From: Streptomyces olivaceus
Lineage (GTDB): Bacteria > Actinomycetota > Actinomycetes > Streptomycetales > Streptomycetaceae
Assembly (NCBI RefSeq): GCF_000721235.1
Contig: NZ_JOFH01000034.1
Location: forward strand, 1 to 64,000
Length of the DNA: 64,000 nucleotides
Reading direction: 5' to 3'
The first letter of the stretch is position 1, and every line of letters begins with the position of its first letter. The notes beneath the pieces are model-generated. The model was not told the DNA's origin. It saw nothing but the letters and a program-made list of their open reading frames with translations, and searched no databases. Below are positions 25,643-35,396 of this stretch, in pieces. A program made the position numbers and the translations under genes.

Positions 25643-27284
25643 ACGCGGAGGTCTCCGTGACCTTGCCGTCCGTCACCTCCAGGCGGCGGGTCACGTCGAC
25701 CGCGTCGAGCATGCGGCGGTCGTGGGTCACCAGGAGGAGGGTGCCCTCGTAGGCGTCCAGGGCCGATTCCAGCTGCTCGATGGCCGGGAGGTCCAGGTGG
25801 TTGGTCGGCTCGTCCAGGACCAGCAGGTTGACGCCGCTGCCCTGGAGGAGGGCGAGGGCCGCCCTGGTGCGTTCGCCGGGTGAGAGGGTCGAGGCCGGGC
25901 GCATGACGTGGTCGGCCTTGAGGGCGAACTTGGCCAGGAGGGTGCGGACGTCCGCCGGGTCCGTGTCGGGGACGGCGGCGCGGAAGGCGTCCAGCAGGGC
26001 CTCCGGGCCGTGGAAGAGCTTGCGGGCCTGGTCGACCTCGCCGAGCAGGACGCCGGAGCCGAGCGCCGCGTGTCCGGCGTCGAGCGGGACGCGGCCCAGG
26101 AGGGCGCCGAGGAGGGTGGACTTGCCCGCGCCGTTGGCGCCCGTCACCGCCACCCGGTCCGCCCAGTCGATCTGGAGGGAGACCGGTCCGAGCGTGAAGT
26201 CGCCGCGCCGGACCTCCGCGTCGCGCAGGGTGGCGACCACCGCCCCCGAGCGGGGCGCCGAGGCGATCTCCATACGCAGCTCCCACTCCTTGCGCGGCTC
26301 CTCGACGGTCTCCAGGCGTTCGATCATGCGCTGGGTCTGACGGGCCTTGGCGGCCTGCTTCTCGCTGGCCTCGCTGCGGAACTTGCGGCCGATCTTGTCG
26401 TTGTCCCCCGCCTTGCGCCGCGCGTTCTTGACGCCCTTGTCCATCCAGGAACGCTGCGTCTGGGCGCGGTCCTGGAGAGCGGCGCGCTTGTCCGCGTACT
26501 CCTCGTACTCGTCGCGGGCGTGCCGGCGGGCCACCGCGCGTTCCTCCAGGTACGCGTCGTAGCCGCCGCCGTAGAGGTTGATCTGCCGCTGGGCGAGGTC
26601 CAGTTCGAGAACCTTGGTGACGGTGCGGGTGAGGAACTCGCGGTCGTGGCTGACCACGACGGTGCCGGCGCGCAGGCCGGTCACGAAGTGTTCGAGGCGC
26701 TCCAGGCCGTCCAGGTCGAGGTCGTTGGTCGGCTCGTCGAGCAGGAAGACGTCGTAGCGGGACAGGAGGAGGGAGGCGAGAGAGGCGCGGGCCGCCTGAC
26801 CGCCGGACAGGGAGGTCATCGGCTGGTCCGGGCCGACGGCCAGGCCAAGGGAGCCGGCCACCTCCTCGGCCCGCTCGTCGAGGTCGGCGCCGCCCAGGGC
26901 CAGCCAGCGCTCCAGGCTCGTCGCATAGGCGTCGTCGGCGCCGGGAGCGCCGTCGACCAGGGCCTGGGTGGCGTCGTCCATGGCGCGCTGGGCCTCGGTG
27001 ACGCCGGTGCGGCGGGCCAGGAACGCCCGGACGCTCTCGCCCGGCCTGCGGTCGGGCTCCTGCGGGAGGTGGCCGACGGTGGCGGTCGGCGGGGACAGGC
27101 GCAGGTCGCCCTGTTCGGGTGCGGTGAGGCCGGCGAGCAGGCGCAGGAGGGTGGACTTGCCGGCGCCGTTGGCTCCGACGAGTCCGATGACGTCGCCGGG
27201 GGCGACGACGAGGTCGAGCCCGGTGAACAGGGAGCGGTCGCCGTGGCCGGCGGCGAGGTTCTTGGCGACGAGGGTGGCAGTCAT
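25641..27284 (-). CDS. ABC-F family ATP-binding protein (ribosome-associated type)
   Basis: This 547-residue protein has two ABC domains and no membrane segment: Walker A VGANGAGKSTLL twice, signatures TSLSGGQAARASLA and STLSPGERTRAALA, and Walker B VFLLDEPTNDLDLDG and LLVLDEPTNHLDLPA. A charged linker (KRAALQDRAQTQRSWMDKG region) joins them. Members of this family act on the ribosome as translation factors or protect it from antibiotics; which applies here is unknown. The ATG at 27284 is followed by typical N-terminal homology. A second ABC-F gene lies at 46376-47992. Confidence 0.93.
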   Translation of the reverse strand: MTATLVAKNLAAGHGDRSLFTGLDLVVAPGDVIGLVGANGAGKSTLLRLLAGLTAPEQGDLRLSPPTATVGHLPQEPDRRPGESVRAFLARRTGVTEAQRAMDDATQALVDGAPGADDAYATSLERWLALGGADLDERAEEVAGSLGLAVGPDQPMTSLSGGQAARASLASLLLSRYDVFLLDEPTNDLDLDGLERLEHFVTGLRAGTVVVSHDREFLTRTVTKVLELDLAQRQINLYGGGYDAYLEERAVARRHARDEYEEYADKRAALQDRAQTQRSWMDKGVKNARRKAGDNDKIGRKFRSEASEKQAAKARQTQRMIERLETVEEPRKEWELRMEIASAPRSGAVVATLRDAEVRRGDFTLGPVSLQIDWADRVAVTGANGAGKSTLLGALLGRVPLDAGHAALGSGVLLGEVDQARKLFHGPEALLDAFRAAVPDTDPADVRTLLAKFALKADHVMRPASTLSPGERTRAALALLQGSGVNLLVLDEPTNHLDLPAIEQLESALDAYEGTLLLVTHDRRMLDAVDVTRRLEVTDGKVTETSA

Positions 27285-27367
27285 CAGACGGTAGATCCTA
27301 GACGTTGCCCGCGCTCCGCCCGGTCCGGCCGTGGCGTGATCCGCCGGACAGGCCTTACGGTCCCGGT

Positions 27368-28339
27368 GTGGAAACCGAACTGGATGACGAGGTCGTCGTG
27401 GTCGGCGGCGGCGTGATCGGGCTGACGACCGCCGTCGTGCTCGCCGAGCGCGGCAGACGGGTACGGCTGTGGACCCGGGAGCCCGTGGAACGGACCACCT
27501 CGGTGGTCGCGGGCGGACTGTGGTGGCCGTACCGCATCGAGCCGGTCGCGCTGGCGCAGACGTGGGCGCTGCGTTCCCTGGACGTGTACGAGGAGTTGGC
27601 GGCCCGTCCCGACCGGACGGGCGTGCGCCTGGTCGAAGGGGTGCTCGGCGAGACCGGCCCGGACGAGGTGGGCGCCTGGGCCTCCACCCGGCTGCCGGGG
27701 CTGCGCGCGTCGACGGCCGCGGAGTACGCGGGTCGGGGGCTCTGGGCGCGGCTGCCCCTCATCGACATGTCGACTCACCTGCCGTGGCTGCGTGAGCGGC
27801 TGGTGGCGGCGGGCGGGGTGGTCGAGACGCGTGCGGTGGCCGACCTGGGCGGGATCCGGGCGCCGGTCGTGGTCAACTGCACGGGACTGGGCGCCCGGGA
27901 CCTGGTGCCGGACGCGGCGGTGCGCCCGGTGCGGGGGCAGCTGGTCGTCGTCGAGAACCCCGGTGTCCGGACCTGGCTGGTCTCGGCCGACCGGGCCTCG
28001 GGGACGACGACGTACTTCCTTCCGCAGCCCGGCCGGCTCCTGCTGGGCGGGACGGCCGAGGAGGACGACTGGTCCGCAGAGCCCGACCCCCGGGTCGCGG
28101 AGGCGATCGTGCGCCGGTGCGCGGAGCTGCGGCCGGAGATCGCCGGGGCGCGGGTGCTCCGGCATCTGGTGGGGCTGCGGCCGGCCCGGCACGCGGTGCG
28201 GCTGGAGCGCGAGACGCTGCCGGACGGGCGGCTGCTCGTGCACAACTACGGTCACGGCGGTGCGGGCGTGACCGTGGCCTGGGGCTGCGCCCAGGAGGCC
28301 GCCGGGCTGGCCGGCCTCCGGGAGGGCCGGGAGAACTGA
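27368..28339 (+). CDS. D-amino-acid oxidase
   Basis: This 323-residue FAD oxidoreductase has an N-terminal VVVVGGGVIGLTTAVVLAERG dinucleotide fold, GGLWWPYRIEP, and the C-terminal HNYGHGGAGVTVAWG signature of D-amino-acid oxidase. It converts D-amino acids to 2-oxo acids, ammonia and hydrogen peroxide in the cytosol. The GTG at 27368 (ETELDDEVV follows) fits the family length; a longer frame from 27305 adds unmatched residues. The region upstream lacks a clear ribosome site. It is divergent from the ABC-F gene and ends in a long terminator shared with the BCCT gene. Confidence 0.93.
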   Translation: METELDDEVVVVGGGVIGLTTAVVLAERGRRVRLWTREPVERTTSVVAGGLWWPYRIEPVALAQTWALRSLDVYEELAARPDRTGVRLVEGVLGETGPDEVGAWASTRLPGLRASTAAEYAGRGLWARLPLIDMSTHLPWLRERLVAAGGVVETRAVADLGGIRAPVVVNCTGLGARDLVPDAAVRPVRGQLVVVENPGVRTWLVSADRASGTTTYFLPQPGRLLLGGTAEEDDWSAEPDPRVAEAIVRRCAELRPEIAGARVLRHLVGLRPARHAVRLERETLPDGRLLVHNYGHGGAGVTVAWGCAQEAAGLAGLREGREN

Positions 28340-28341
28340 CA

Positions 28342-28400
28342 GAGGCGGGCGATCGAGGTCCGGGCCCCGTTCAGGGGGTCCGCCCTCGATCGCCCGCCTC
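28342..28400. terminator. bidirectional terminator with 17-bp perfect stem
   Basis: GAGGCGGGCGATCGAGG (28342-28358) is perfectly complementary to 28384-28400, with a 25-nt loop that can pair further within itself. It fills the convergent gap between the oxidase stop (28339) and the BCCT stop (28452). The length and position make it a convincing terminator for both transcripts. Confidence 0.8.
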
Positions 28401-28451
28401 CCGCGTCCGCCGGCGCGGCCGGGTCACCGTCCCGGCCGATCGGTGCGTACG

Positions 28452-30203
28452 TCAGTCGTGGTGACCGATCGGGTCGCCCTCCACGTCCGTGCCGGGGCCC
28501 GGGCCGATCCGGATCTCGTACTCGCCCTCGTACCGCTTGTGGCCCTCGATGACGGCCAGTCCGACGGCTTCGGACGCCATCTCGCCGCGCACGATGAGCG
28601 GGTCACGGCGCAGGTCGCGCATGAGCGCGACGCACATGAAGATCATCACGATGACGAAGGGCGCCGCCGCGAGGATCGTGAGGTTCTGCAGACCGGTGAG
28701 CGCGTCCGCCTCGCCGCTGCCGATCAGCAGCATGATCGCGGCGACCGCACCGGTCACCACGCCCCAGAAGATCACGGTCCAGCGGCTGGGTTCCAGCGCG
28801 CCCTTCTGCGAGAGGGTGCCCATCACGATGGAGGCCGCGTCGGCGCCCGAGACGAAGAAGATGCCGACGAGGATCATCACCAGCAGGCTGCTGGCCGTGG
28901 CGATGGGGTACTCCTGCAGCACGGCGAAGAGCCGGCCCTCGGGACTGGTGTCGTCGCCCAGCCGGTTCTGCTCCTGCAGCTTCATGGCCGAGCCGCCGAA
29001 GATCGCGAACCAGATCAGGCTGACCACGCTGGGGATGAGGATGACGCCGCCGATGAACTGGCGGATGGTCCGGCCCCGGCTGATACGGGCGATGAACATG
29101 CCGACGAAGGGCGTCCAGGAGATCCACCACGCCCAGTAGAAGACCGTCCAGCTGCCCAGCCAGTCGGCGACGCCCTCGCCGCCGCTGATCTCGGTCCGGC
29201 CGGCCAGCGCGGGCAGGTCGCCGAGGAAGCCGAAGATCGACGTCGGCAGCAGGTCCAGGATGAGGATGGTCGGGCCCGCGACGAAGACGAACACGGCGAG
29301 CAGCAGCGCCAGCACCATGTTGGTGTTGGACAGCCACTGGATGCCCTTCTCGACGCCGGAGATCGCGGAGGCCACGAACGCCACCGTCAGCACCGCGATG
29401 ATGCCGACCAGGAGTCCGGTGCTGACCTTGTCCATCCAGTCGAGCTTCTCGATGCCGGAGCCGATCTGGAGCGCGCCGAGGCCGAGGGAGGCCGCGGAGC
29501 CGAAGATCGTCGCGATGATGGCCAGGATGTCGATGACCCGGCCGCTGGCGCCGTTGGCGTGCTTCTCGCCGATGAGCGGGGTGAACACGGCACTTATGGT
29601 CTGCCTGCGGCGCCGGCGGAAGGTGCTGTAGGCGATGCCGAGTCCGACCACCGCGTAGATCGCCCACGGGTGGAGCGTCCAGTGGAACAGCGTGGTGGCC
29701 ATGGCCGTTTCCATGCTCTCGCCGGAGTCGGCGGGGCTGGTGCCGGGCGGGGCCGTCGTGTAGTGCGCCAGCGGCTCGCTGACGCCCCAGAACATCAGGC
29801 CGATGCCCATGCCCGCGCTGAACATCATGGCGATCCACGACACGGTGCGGAACTCGGGCTCCTCGCCCTCGGCGCCGAGGTGGATGCGGCCGTAGCGGCT
29901 GGCCGCGAGCCAGAGGGCGAAGACCACGAAGCCGGAGGCGGCGAGGGTGAACGCCCAGCCGCCGTTGTGCATCAGTCCACCGAGCATGCTGCTGGAGGCG
30001 TCCTCCAGCGAGTCGGTGGCGACGGCGCCCCAGACGACGAAGGCGAGGGTCAGAGCGGCCGTGACACCGAAGACGATGCGGTCGGTCCGGGGCTTGTGCT
30101 CATGCCCGGGCAGGCCTGCTTCCGAGCCCGGCAGCGTCCCCCTCTCGTGTTCCTCGTCGCTCGGTCGCTCACTTGGTCGCTCACTTGGTCGATCCTGCGT
30201 CAC
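28452..30203 (-). CDS. BCCT family transporter (betaine/choline/carnitine)
   Basis: This 583-residue membrane protein of the betaine-choline-carnitine transporter family has MGIGLMFWGVSEP in segment 3 and the aromatic WAWWISWTPFVGMFIARISRGRT region in segment 8. About twelve hydrophobic segments are visible. It imports compatible solutes, probably driven by Na+ or H+; glycine betaine is likely because of the GMGIG motif. The GTG at 30203 was chosen because GAAAGG lies 8 nt upstream; a GTG three codons earlier overlaps that site. The N-terminal tail has the short repeat SERPSERPSD. A C-terminal cytosolic tail is present. Confidence 0.93.
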   Translation of the reverse strand: MTQDRPSERPSERPSDEEHERGTLPGSEAGLPGHEHKPRTDRIVFGVTAALTLAFVVWGAVATDSLEDASSSMLGGLMHNGGWAFTLAASGFVVFALWLAASRYGRIHLGAEGEEPEFRTVSWIAMMFSAGMGIGLMFWGVSEPLAHYTTAPPGTSPADSGESMETAMATTLFHWTLHPWAIYAVVGLGIAYSTFRRRRRQTISAVFTPLIGEKHANGASGRVIDILAIIATIFGSAASLGLGALQIGSGIEKLDWMDKVSTGLLVGIIAVLTVAFVASAISGVEKGIQWLSNTNMVLALLLAVFVFVAGPTILILDLLPTSIFGFLGDLPALAGRTEISGGEGVADWLGSWTVFYWAWWISWTPFVGMFIARISRGRTIRQFIGGVILIPSVVSLIWFAIFGGSAMKLQEQNRLGDDTSPEGRLFAVLQEYPIATASSLLVMILVGIFFVSGADAASIVMGTLSQKGALEPSRWTVIFWGVVTGAVAAIMLLIGSGEADALTGLQNLTILAAAPFVIVMIFMCVALMRDLRRDPLIVRGEMASEAVGLAVIEGHKRYEGEYEIRIGPGPGTDVEGDPIGHHD

Positions 30204-30283
30204 GGGCGGCACCTTTCAAGTAGGTCAGGCCGAAAATAGTCCTCCGCCGCCCCAGGACCGCGCACGACGCGCAACTCACCTTC

Positions 30284-31324
30284 TCAGCAGTGGGTCTCCG
30301 GTTCCCCCGCCGTAAGGTGGTACGTCGCCCGCTCGTCCAGGAGCAGTGGCACCAGCGCCCGCAGCGGCTGGCGCAGCGGTACATAGGCGCCCTCCTCCCC
30401 GGTCGGACGCACATGTACACCGTGTAGCGCGAGTTCATCCCGAAAGTCTGTGTACTGGGCAGACGTCAGCCGGTAGCCGCAGGGCGGGTCCTGGACGATA
30501 TCAGCGGGTCCGGCCGGATCGTTGTCCGCGCCGCCGAGGTACACCGGCCCCCTGTCCGCGGCTCCGGCCCGCCGGGCCGCACCGGTCGCCGCCTCGACCT
30601 GTGCGCGCCGCCGGTCGGCGAAGCGGAACACGCCGTCCAGGGCCGCGAGCTGGGAGTCCACCCGGCGCCGGTGGTTGAAAGCCGGGTCCTCGCGCTCGGC
30701 GTCCGTGAGGGCGTCGACCCGGCTCTCGACGAGCAGGCCGACCGCGTGCTTCACGCCGGACATGTTCCGCAGGATGCGTTCCTGCCCGTCTCCGGCGGTC
30801 TGCTCGACCGGCTCTCCGGTGACGGGGTCGGTCCAGATGCCGTAGGTGCCGGTCGAGTGGCCGGCGCGCTCGGCGGCGGGCCGGACGTAGGCCCCGGAGA
30901 GCGTCCGCGCCTCGCCGTGGACCCGCGGGTCGGTGTTGAGGTTGCGGGGCCAGAGGTCGAAGAGGTCCTTGTCGTAGTACGGGGGTGTGGCGCCGTACTC
31001 GTGCAGGTCGTACAGGACGTCGGGGTGCCGGTCACGGACGACGGCGGCCAGGGCGCGGGCCTCGGCCGTCGCGAGGGCGAGGTGGTCGCGGTTGACGTCG
31101 ACGCCGTCGCTGTTGCCGCGGGTGCCGGCGGCGCGGCCGTCCGGGTTGGCCGTGGGCACGACCAGCACGGCGGTGCGGGTCAGAAAGCGCCGGGTGGCGC
31201 GGTCCGTGGCGTACGCCAGGTCGCGGACGGTGGACAGGCAGGCCTCGCGGCCGGCGGGCTCGTTGCCGTGCTGGCTGCACACGAGGAGCACCTTGTTGGG
31301 CGCGGTGGGTCTGCCGATGGTCAC
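30284..31324 (-). CDS. M14 family zinc carboxypeptidase (true N-terminus unclear)
   Basis: This is a 346-residue stretch of an M14 metallocarboxypeptidase. [15 protein letters not shown] carries the HxxE zinc motif, and VLYDLHEYG holds the third zinc histidine. [26 protein letters not shown] and DVNRDH are family substrate-site segments. The listed GTG start at 31324 (TIGRP follows) falls inside the domain. Coding similarity continues upstream in the same frame through a signal-peptide-like segment, but no ATG, GTG or TTG exists there. The mature protein is probably secreted. Either the start is unusual, or the gene is damaged or mis-sequenced; see the next feature. Confidence 0.82.
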   Translation of the reverse strand: MTIGRPTAPNKVLLVCSQHGNEPAGREACLSTVRDLAYATDRATRRFLTRTAVLVVPTANPDGRAAGTRGNSDGVDVNRDHLALATAEARALAAVVRDRHPDVLYDLHEYGATPPYYDKDLFDLWPRNLNTDPRVHGEARTLSGAYVRPAAERAGHSTGTYGIWTDPVTGEPVEQTAGDGQERILRNMSGVKHAVGLLVESRVDALTDAEREDPAFNHRRRVDSQLAALDGVFRFADRRRAQVEAATGAARRAGAADRGPVYLGGADNDPAGPADIVQDPPCGYRLTSAQYTDFRDELALHGVHVRPTGEEGAYVPLRQPLRALVPLLLDERATYHLTAGEPETHC

Positions 31325-31576
31325 GAGGCGGAGGGGGCGGTTCTGCTTGGTGGTGCCGATGCGGTCGACGCCGACCCGGTCGCTCGCCCGGTCGGCCGCG
31401 GCGAGGAGGGCCTGCTCCTCGGGCTGGGTGGTCCAGCGGGCGCCGTGCGTCTGCTCGAAGCCGGTGCGGGGCGGAGGGTGCGCGGCGTCGGCGGCGTGGG
31501 CCGGCGCGGTGATCAGGGACGCGGCTAGGGTCTGTCTGACAATTCCCGTCGTCGCCCGAAGGGCGGCCTCGCGGCG
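31325..31576 (-). other. in-frame N-terminal extension of the M14 gene without a normal start codon
   Basis: Read in the M14 frame, these 84 codons from the TGA at 31577-31579 contain [18 protein letters not shown] (a signal peptide h-region with a likely AHA cleavage site) and then [13 protein letters not shown], which leads into the enzyme. The only uncommon start candidate is ATT at 31543. A CTA codon occurs in the segment, which is rare in Streptomyces. Loss of the start, a frameshift upstream or an ATT start are all possible. Confidence 0.6.
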
Positions 31577-31630
31577 TCAGGTGCGTGCTCTCGGCGTGCC
31601 GGGCGTCGACCGGCGTACTGGTTGTACGTG

Positions 31631-31661
31631 CGGCGTGTCGGCGTGTCGGCGTGTCGGCGTC
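31631..31661. repeat. 8-nt tandem repeat (CGGCGTGT, about four copies)
   Basis: CGGCGTGT occurs three times in tandem (31631-31654), with a fourth partial copy, in the intergenic DNA between the M14 and M1 peptidase genes. The rest of 31577-31878 shows no gene; it should hold the M1 promoter. Confidence 0.6.
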
Positions 31662-31878
31662 AGGATCCCCTGTTGAGGGGGCGGCGGGCCGTGCGGCGCG
31701 TGCGTACCGGCATGCGCGGGACGGTACATCCGCCGACTCCCGCGCAGAAGGGGGCGCGGCGGGGCCGATGACGGCCGGATGGCGATCGTGTGACGGAGGT
31801 GACCATGGACATGACGGTGCGTGCAGGGGCCGAATAGGCTCCGAACAGACCATCGTGCCCTTACGACTTGGAGCTTTC

Positions 31879-33378
31879 GTGCACCGCAGATTCATCGTGC
31901 CGGGCGCACTGGGCGCCGCCACCCTCATGCTGGCGATCCCCGCGTCGGCGGCGGCCCACTCCCCCGGCGCTCCGGGCATCGGCGACCCCTACTACCCGGC
32001 CTACGGCAACGGCGGATACGACGTCTCGCACTACGACCTGCGCCTGAAGTACCAGCCGGACACCGACCGGCTGGAGGGGACGGCGACGATCCTGGCCCGC
32101 ACGACCGAGGACCTGTCGCGGTTCGACCTCGACTTCCTGCTGGACGTCGGCGAGGTGCGGGTGAACGGTGCGAAGGCGTCGTTCACGACCTCGGGCGAGC
32201 AGGAGCTGGAGATCACCCCGGCGAAGCCGCTGGACAAGGACACGCCGCTCACCGTGATCGTCCGCTACAGCGGTGTGCCGTCCTCGAAGCAGGCGTTCGG
32301 CTTCACCAGCTGGCACCGCACCCCGGACGGCGGGATCGCCGCGAACGAGCCCGAGGCCGCCGCGTGGTGGTTCCCGAGCAACGACCACCCGCTGGACAAG
32401 GCCACCTACGACGTGTCGGTGCAGGTTCCGGACGGCACCCAGGCGATCTCCAACGGCACCCTCCAGTCGACGAGTTCACGGCTGGGCTGGACCCACTGGA
32501 ACTGGCGCTCGGCCCAGCCGCAGGCCACCTACCTCGCCACCCTGGCGATCGGCAGGTTCGACCTCACCACCGGCACCACCGAGGGCGGCATCCCGGTCGT
32601 CAACGCCTACAGCGAGGACCTGGGCCCGAACGACGGTGCGGCGCGGGCCAGCGTGGAGCGGACCGGGGAGGTGGCCGACTGGCTGAGCGGGTACTTCGGG
32701 CCCTACCCCTACGACGCGCTGGGCGGTTACGTGCCGAACACGGACACCGGGTTCGCGCTGGAGACGCAGACCCGGCCCTTCTACAGCCCCCGGCAGTTCG
32801 CGAACGGGTCGAACGTGTCCGTCGTCGTGCACGAGCTGGCGCACCAGTGGTACGGCGACCTGGTCTCCCTGCGCGGCTGGAAGGACATCTGGATCAACGA
32901 GGGCTTCGCGCGGTACGCCCAGTGGCTGTGGTCCGAGCACGAGGGCGAGGGCACGGCGCAGGAGCTGGCGGACTACACGTACGCCTCGTACCCGGCCGAC
33001 GACCCGTTCTGGACGGTGAAGCCCGGTGATCCCGGGCCGGAGAACCAGTTCGACACCGCCGTCTACGACCGGGGCGCGCTCGCCGTCCAGGCACTGCGCA
33101 ACGAGATCGGGGACGACGCCTTCTTCACCGTGCTGAAGGGATGGCCCGCGAAGTACGCGCACGGCAACGCGTCGGTCGCGGACTTCCAGCGGTATGCCGA
33201 GGAGGTGTCCGGCAAGCCGCTGGCCGCGCTGTTCGACACCTGGCTGTTCCAGCCGTCGAAGCCGGACGCGGCGGCCGCCCGCGCGCAGTCCCTCGCGAAG
33301 CCGTCCGGGACGCCCGCCCAGCCCCGTTCGTGGCGGAAGATCGCCGCGACGAACGACGTCCACGACCACGGGCACTGA
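31879..33378 (+). CDS. secreted M1 family metallopeptidase
   Basis: This 499-residue protein starts with a signal peptide (RRFIVPGALGAATLMLAIPAS, cut after ASAAA). The M1 zinc site is HELAHQW at about 318-324 with the third ligand E341 in NEGFAR, giving the HEXXH-x18-E pattern. The exopeptidase-type GxMEN motif is not clear; the region reads PNTDTGFALETQ, so peptide specificity may differ. It is probably an extracellular aminopeptidase or peptidase. The GTG at 31879 was chosen because the signal peptide begins there. Its C-terminal codons form one arm of the terminator shared with the macro-domain gene. Confidence 0.9.
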   Translation: MHRRFIVPGALGAATLMLAIPASAAAHSPGAPGIGDPYYPAYGNGGYDVSHYDLRLKYQPDTDRLEGTATILARTTEDLSRFDLDFLLDVGEVRVNGAKASFTTSGEQELEITPAKPLDKDTPLTVIVRYSGVPSSKQAFGFTSWHRTPDGGIAANEPEAAAWWFPSNDHPLDKATYDVSVQVPDGTQAISNGTLQSTSSRLGWTHWNWRSAQPQATYLATLAIGRFDLTTGTTEGGIPVVNAYSEDLGPNDGAARASVERTGEVADWLSGYFGPYPYDALGGYVPNTDTGFALETQTRPFYSPRQFANGSNVSVVVHELAHQWYGDLVSLRGWKDIWINEGFARYAQWLWSEHEGEGTAQELADYTYASYPADDPFWTVKPGDPGPENQFDTAVYDRGALAVQALRNEIGDDAFFTVLKGWPAKYAHGNASVADFQRYAEEVSGKPLAALFDTWLFQPSKPDAAAARAQSLAKPSGTPAQPRSWRKIAATNDVHDHGH

Positions 33379-33407
33379 CACCCCCTATGCGCTGTCCCCG
33401 TGGTCGT
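33362..33407. terminator. inverted repeat built from the last codons of two convergent genes
   Basis: ACGACCACGGG (33362-33372) and CCCGTGGTCGT (33397-33407) are perfect 11-nt arms around a 24-nt loop. One arm encodes the end of the M1 peptidase and the other the end of the macro-domain protein. It is placed to end both transcripts. Confidence 0.55.
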
Positions 33408-33870
33408 AGACGGTCACGGGGACACCGCGTCCCGCCAGGCGCTCGCCGATCAGCGGCTCGACGCGGGACCACTTGCCGCCGGCGAGGCCGCAGCCTATGC
33501 GGGGCATGTGCACGGACGCCCCCAGCTCGATCGCCCGGTCGGCCAGGCGACCCAGGGCCGTGTCGATGGCCTCGTAGCGCACGGGGACGCCCTTGCTGCC
33601 GGTCCGCATGCCGCGCTGGCCGATCATGTTGGCCACCCACACGTAGGTCTCGACCCGGACCAGCTGGATCGCGCCGAGCCCGAAGTCGTTGGCCGCGCGG
33701 TCGCGGTGCCAGGCGCGGTAGGCCGCCTCCGGCTCGGGCCACCGGCGGGAAACGGCCAGGACGAAGCCCTTGCCCCAGCCGCCGAGGTCGTTGCAGACGT
33801 GGGCGATCACCTTGACGCCCTTGACCGACGGCACGGTGGCGTCTCCCCGGACATACCTGATCTCCGACAT
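33385..33870 (-). CDS. macro domain protein (ADP-ribose binding)
   Basis: This 161-residue protein is a single macro domain: MSEIRYVRGDATVPSVKGVKVIAHVCNDLGGWGKGFVLAVSRRWPEP at the N-terminus, with the N-D-x-GGWGKGF ADP-ribose loop, and HMPRIGCGLAGGKW as the second phosphate loop. By family it binds or hydrolyses ADP-ribose derivatives, perhaps removing ADP-ribose from proteins or acting on O-acetyl-ADP-ribose. The ATG at 33870 has GGTGG upstream. The neighbour genes do not suggest a partner. It is convergent with the M1 peptidase. Confidence 0.92.
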   Translation of the reverse strand: MSEIRYVRGDATVPSVKGVKVIAHVCNDLGGWGKGFVLAVSRRWPEPEAAYRAWHRDRAANDFGLGAIQLVRVETYVWVANMIGQRGMRTGSKGVPVRYEAIDTALGRLADRAIELGASVHMPRIGCGLAGGKWSRVEPLIGERLAGRGVPVTVYDHGDSA

Positions 33871-33947
33871 GGCACCACCGTAGAGACCGCCACTGACAGC
33901 GGTCCGCGCGTTTTCGTGCCGCTCCGCACCGGCTGCCCGGGGGGGGG

Positions 33948-35396
33948 CTAGCGTGCGGCGTTCTCCGTCACCCGGCGCCGGACGCCGAACCAGCCCGCGA
34001 CCAGCATCACCGCGATGGCGGGGACGAGGAAGAGGGTCTTGCGGCCGACCTCGGCGTCGTTCCACATCAGGATGAGCACGGCCAGCAGGAAGGCGATCGT
34101 GACGCCCTCCGTGACCGGGCTGCCGGGCAGCCGGAACCGCGGGCGGGTGACGAGCCCGGAGCGCGCCCGGCGGACGAAGACCAGGTGACAGATCATGATG
34201 ATCACCCAGGTGCTGATGATGCCGAGCGACGCGACGTTCAGCACGATTTCGAAGGCCTTGCTCGGCACCAGGTAGTTCAGCCCGACACCGAGGACGCAGA
34301 CGGCGCAGGTGAGCAGGATGCCGCCGTACGGGACCTGGCTGCGGCTCATGACGGAGGTGAACTTCGGCGCTGAGCCGGCGGTCGCCATGGAGCGCAGGAT
34401 GCGGCCGGTGGAGTACAGGCCGGAGTTCAGGGAGGACATCGCCGCCGTGAGGACGACGAGGTTCATCACGTCGCCCGCCGCCGGGACGCCGATCTTCGAC
34501 AGCACCGTGACGAACGGGCTCTCGTCTCCGGAGTACAGCGAGCCCGGCAGCAGCAGGGCCAGCAGGACGACGGAACCGACGTAGAAGAGCGCGACGCGCC
34601 ACATGATGGAGTTGACCGCGCGCGGGACGACCTTCTCCGGCTCGGCGGTCTCGCCGGCGGCGACACCGACCAGCTCCAGGGCGGCGTAGGAGAAGATCAC
34701 GCCCTGCATGACCACGATCACGGGCATCAGGCCCTGCGGGAAGAGGCCGCCGTGGTCCGTGATCATGCTCAGGCCCGGGGTGTGCCCGCCCACGTCGTGC
34801 TGGGTGGCGAGCAGGAAGATGCCGATCAGCATGAAGCCGACGAGGGTGGCGACCTTAATGATCGCGAACCAGAACTCCATCTCGCCGAAGATCTTCACGG
34901 AGATGAGGTTCACGGCGAGGACCACGGCGAGGGCGATCAGGGCGAGCACCCATTGGGGGACGCTCGTGAACATGCTCCAGTAGTGCGTGTACAGCGCGAT
35001 CGCGGTGATGTCGGCGATGCCGGTCGTCGACCAGTTCAGGAAGTACATCCAGCCGGCGACGTAGGCGCCCTTCTCGCCGAGGAACTCGCGCGCGTACGAC
35101 ACGAACGAGCCGGAGGAGGGCCGGTAGAGCACCAGCTCGCCCAGGGCTCTGACGACGAAGAAGGCGAAGACGCCGCAGACGAGGTAGGCGATGGCGAGGG
35201 CCGGGCCCGCGTCGCGCAGGCGCCCGCCGGCGCCGAGGAAGAGGCCGGTGCCGATCGCGCCGCCGATGGCGATCATGTTGACGTGGCGGGCCTTGAGGTC
35301 CTTGCTGTAACCGGCGTCGCCCGCGTCCGCGGGGATGGTTCCGGTCGCCTGCGGGTGGGCGGCGACCTGTGCCGTGTCGACGGCGTCCTTGCTCAC
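33948..35396 (-). CDS. amino acid permease (AAT/APC family)
   Basis: This 482-residue APC-superfamily permease has [24 protein letters not shown], the segment-1 signature, and about twelve hydrophobic segments. [22 protein letters not shown] is the segment-6/7 consensus shared with L-asparagine, D-serine and aromatic amino-acid permeases. The GTG at 35396 is chosen because the protein N-terminus fits; upstream GGAA is weak. A G9 run lies directly next to its stop codon. It is divergent from a MerR regulator that may control it. Confidence 0.93.
   Translation of the reverse strand: MSKDAVDTAQVAAHPQATGTIPADAGDAGYSKDLKARHVNMIAIGGAIGTGLFLGAGGRLRDAGPALAIAYLVCGVFAFFVVRALGELVLYRPSSGSFVSYAREFLGEKGAYVAGWMYFLNWSTTGIADITAIALYTHYWSMFTSVPQWVLALIALAVVLAVNLISVKIFGEMEFWFAIIKVATLVGFMLIGIFLLATQHDVGGHTPGLSMITDHGGLFPQGLMPVIVVMQGVIFSYAALELVGVAAGETAEPEKVVPRAVNSIMWRVALFYVGSVVLLALLLPGSLYSGDESPFVTVLSKIGVPAAGDVMNLVVLTAAMSSLNSGLYSTGRILRSMATAGSAPKFTSVMSRSQVPYGGILLTCAVCVLGVGLNYLVPSKAFEIVLNVASLGIISTWVIIMICHLVFVRRARSGLVTRPRFRLPGSPVTEGVTIAFLLAVLILMWNDAEVGRKTLFLVPAIAVMLVAGWFGVRRRVTENAAR

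Noticed and set aside
22204..26286. Minus-strand 1360-codon frame opposite tex
   Set aside because: No stop because of GC bias; the content is repetitive Arg/Pro and tex has the S1 and YqgF motifs.
30284..31576. Reading the M14 gene as a clear pseudogene
   Set aside because: The domain is intact with its zinc residues, so only the start is in doubt; kept as a gene with an open start question.
33939..33947. G9 homopolymer next to the permease stop
   Set aside because: Could be a sequencing or slippage spot, but the permease frame and its end look normal without it.
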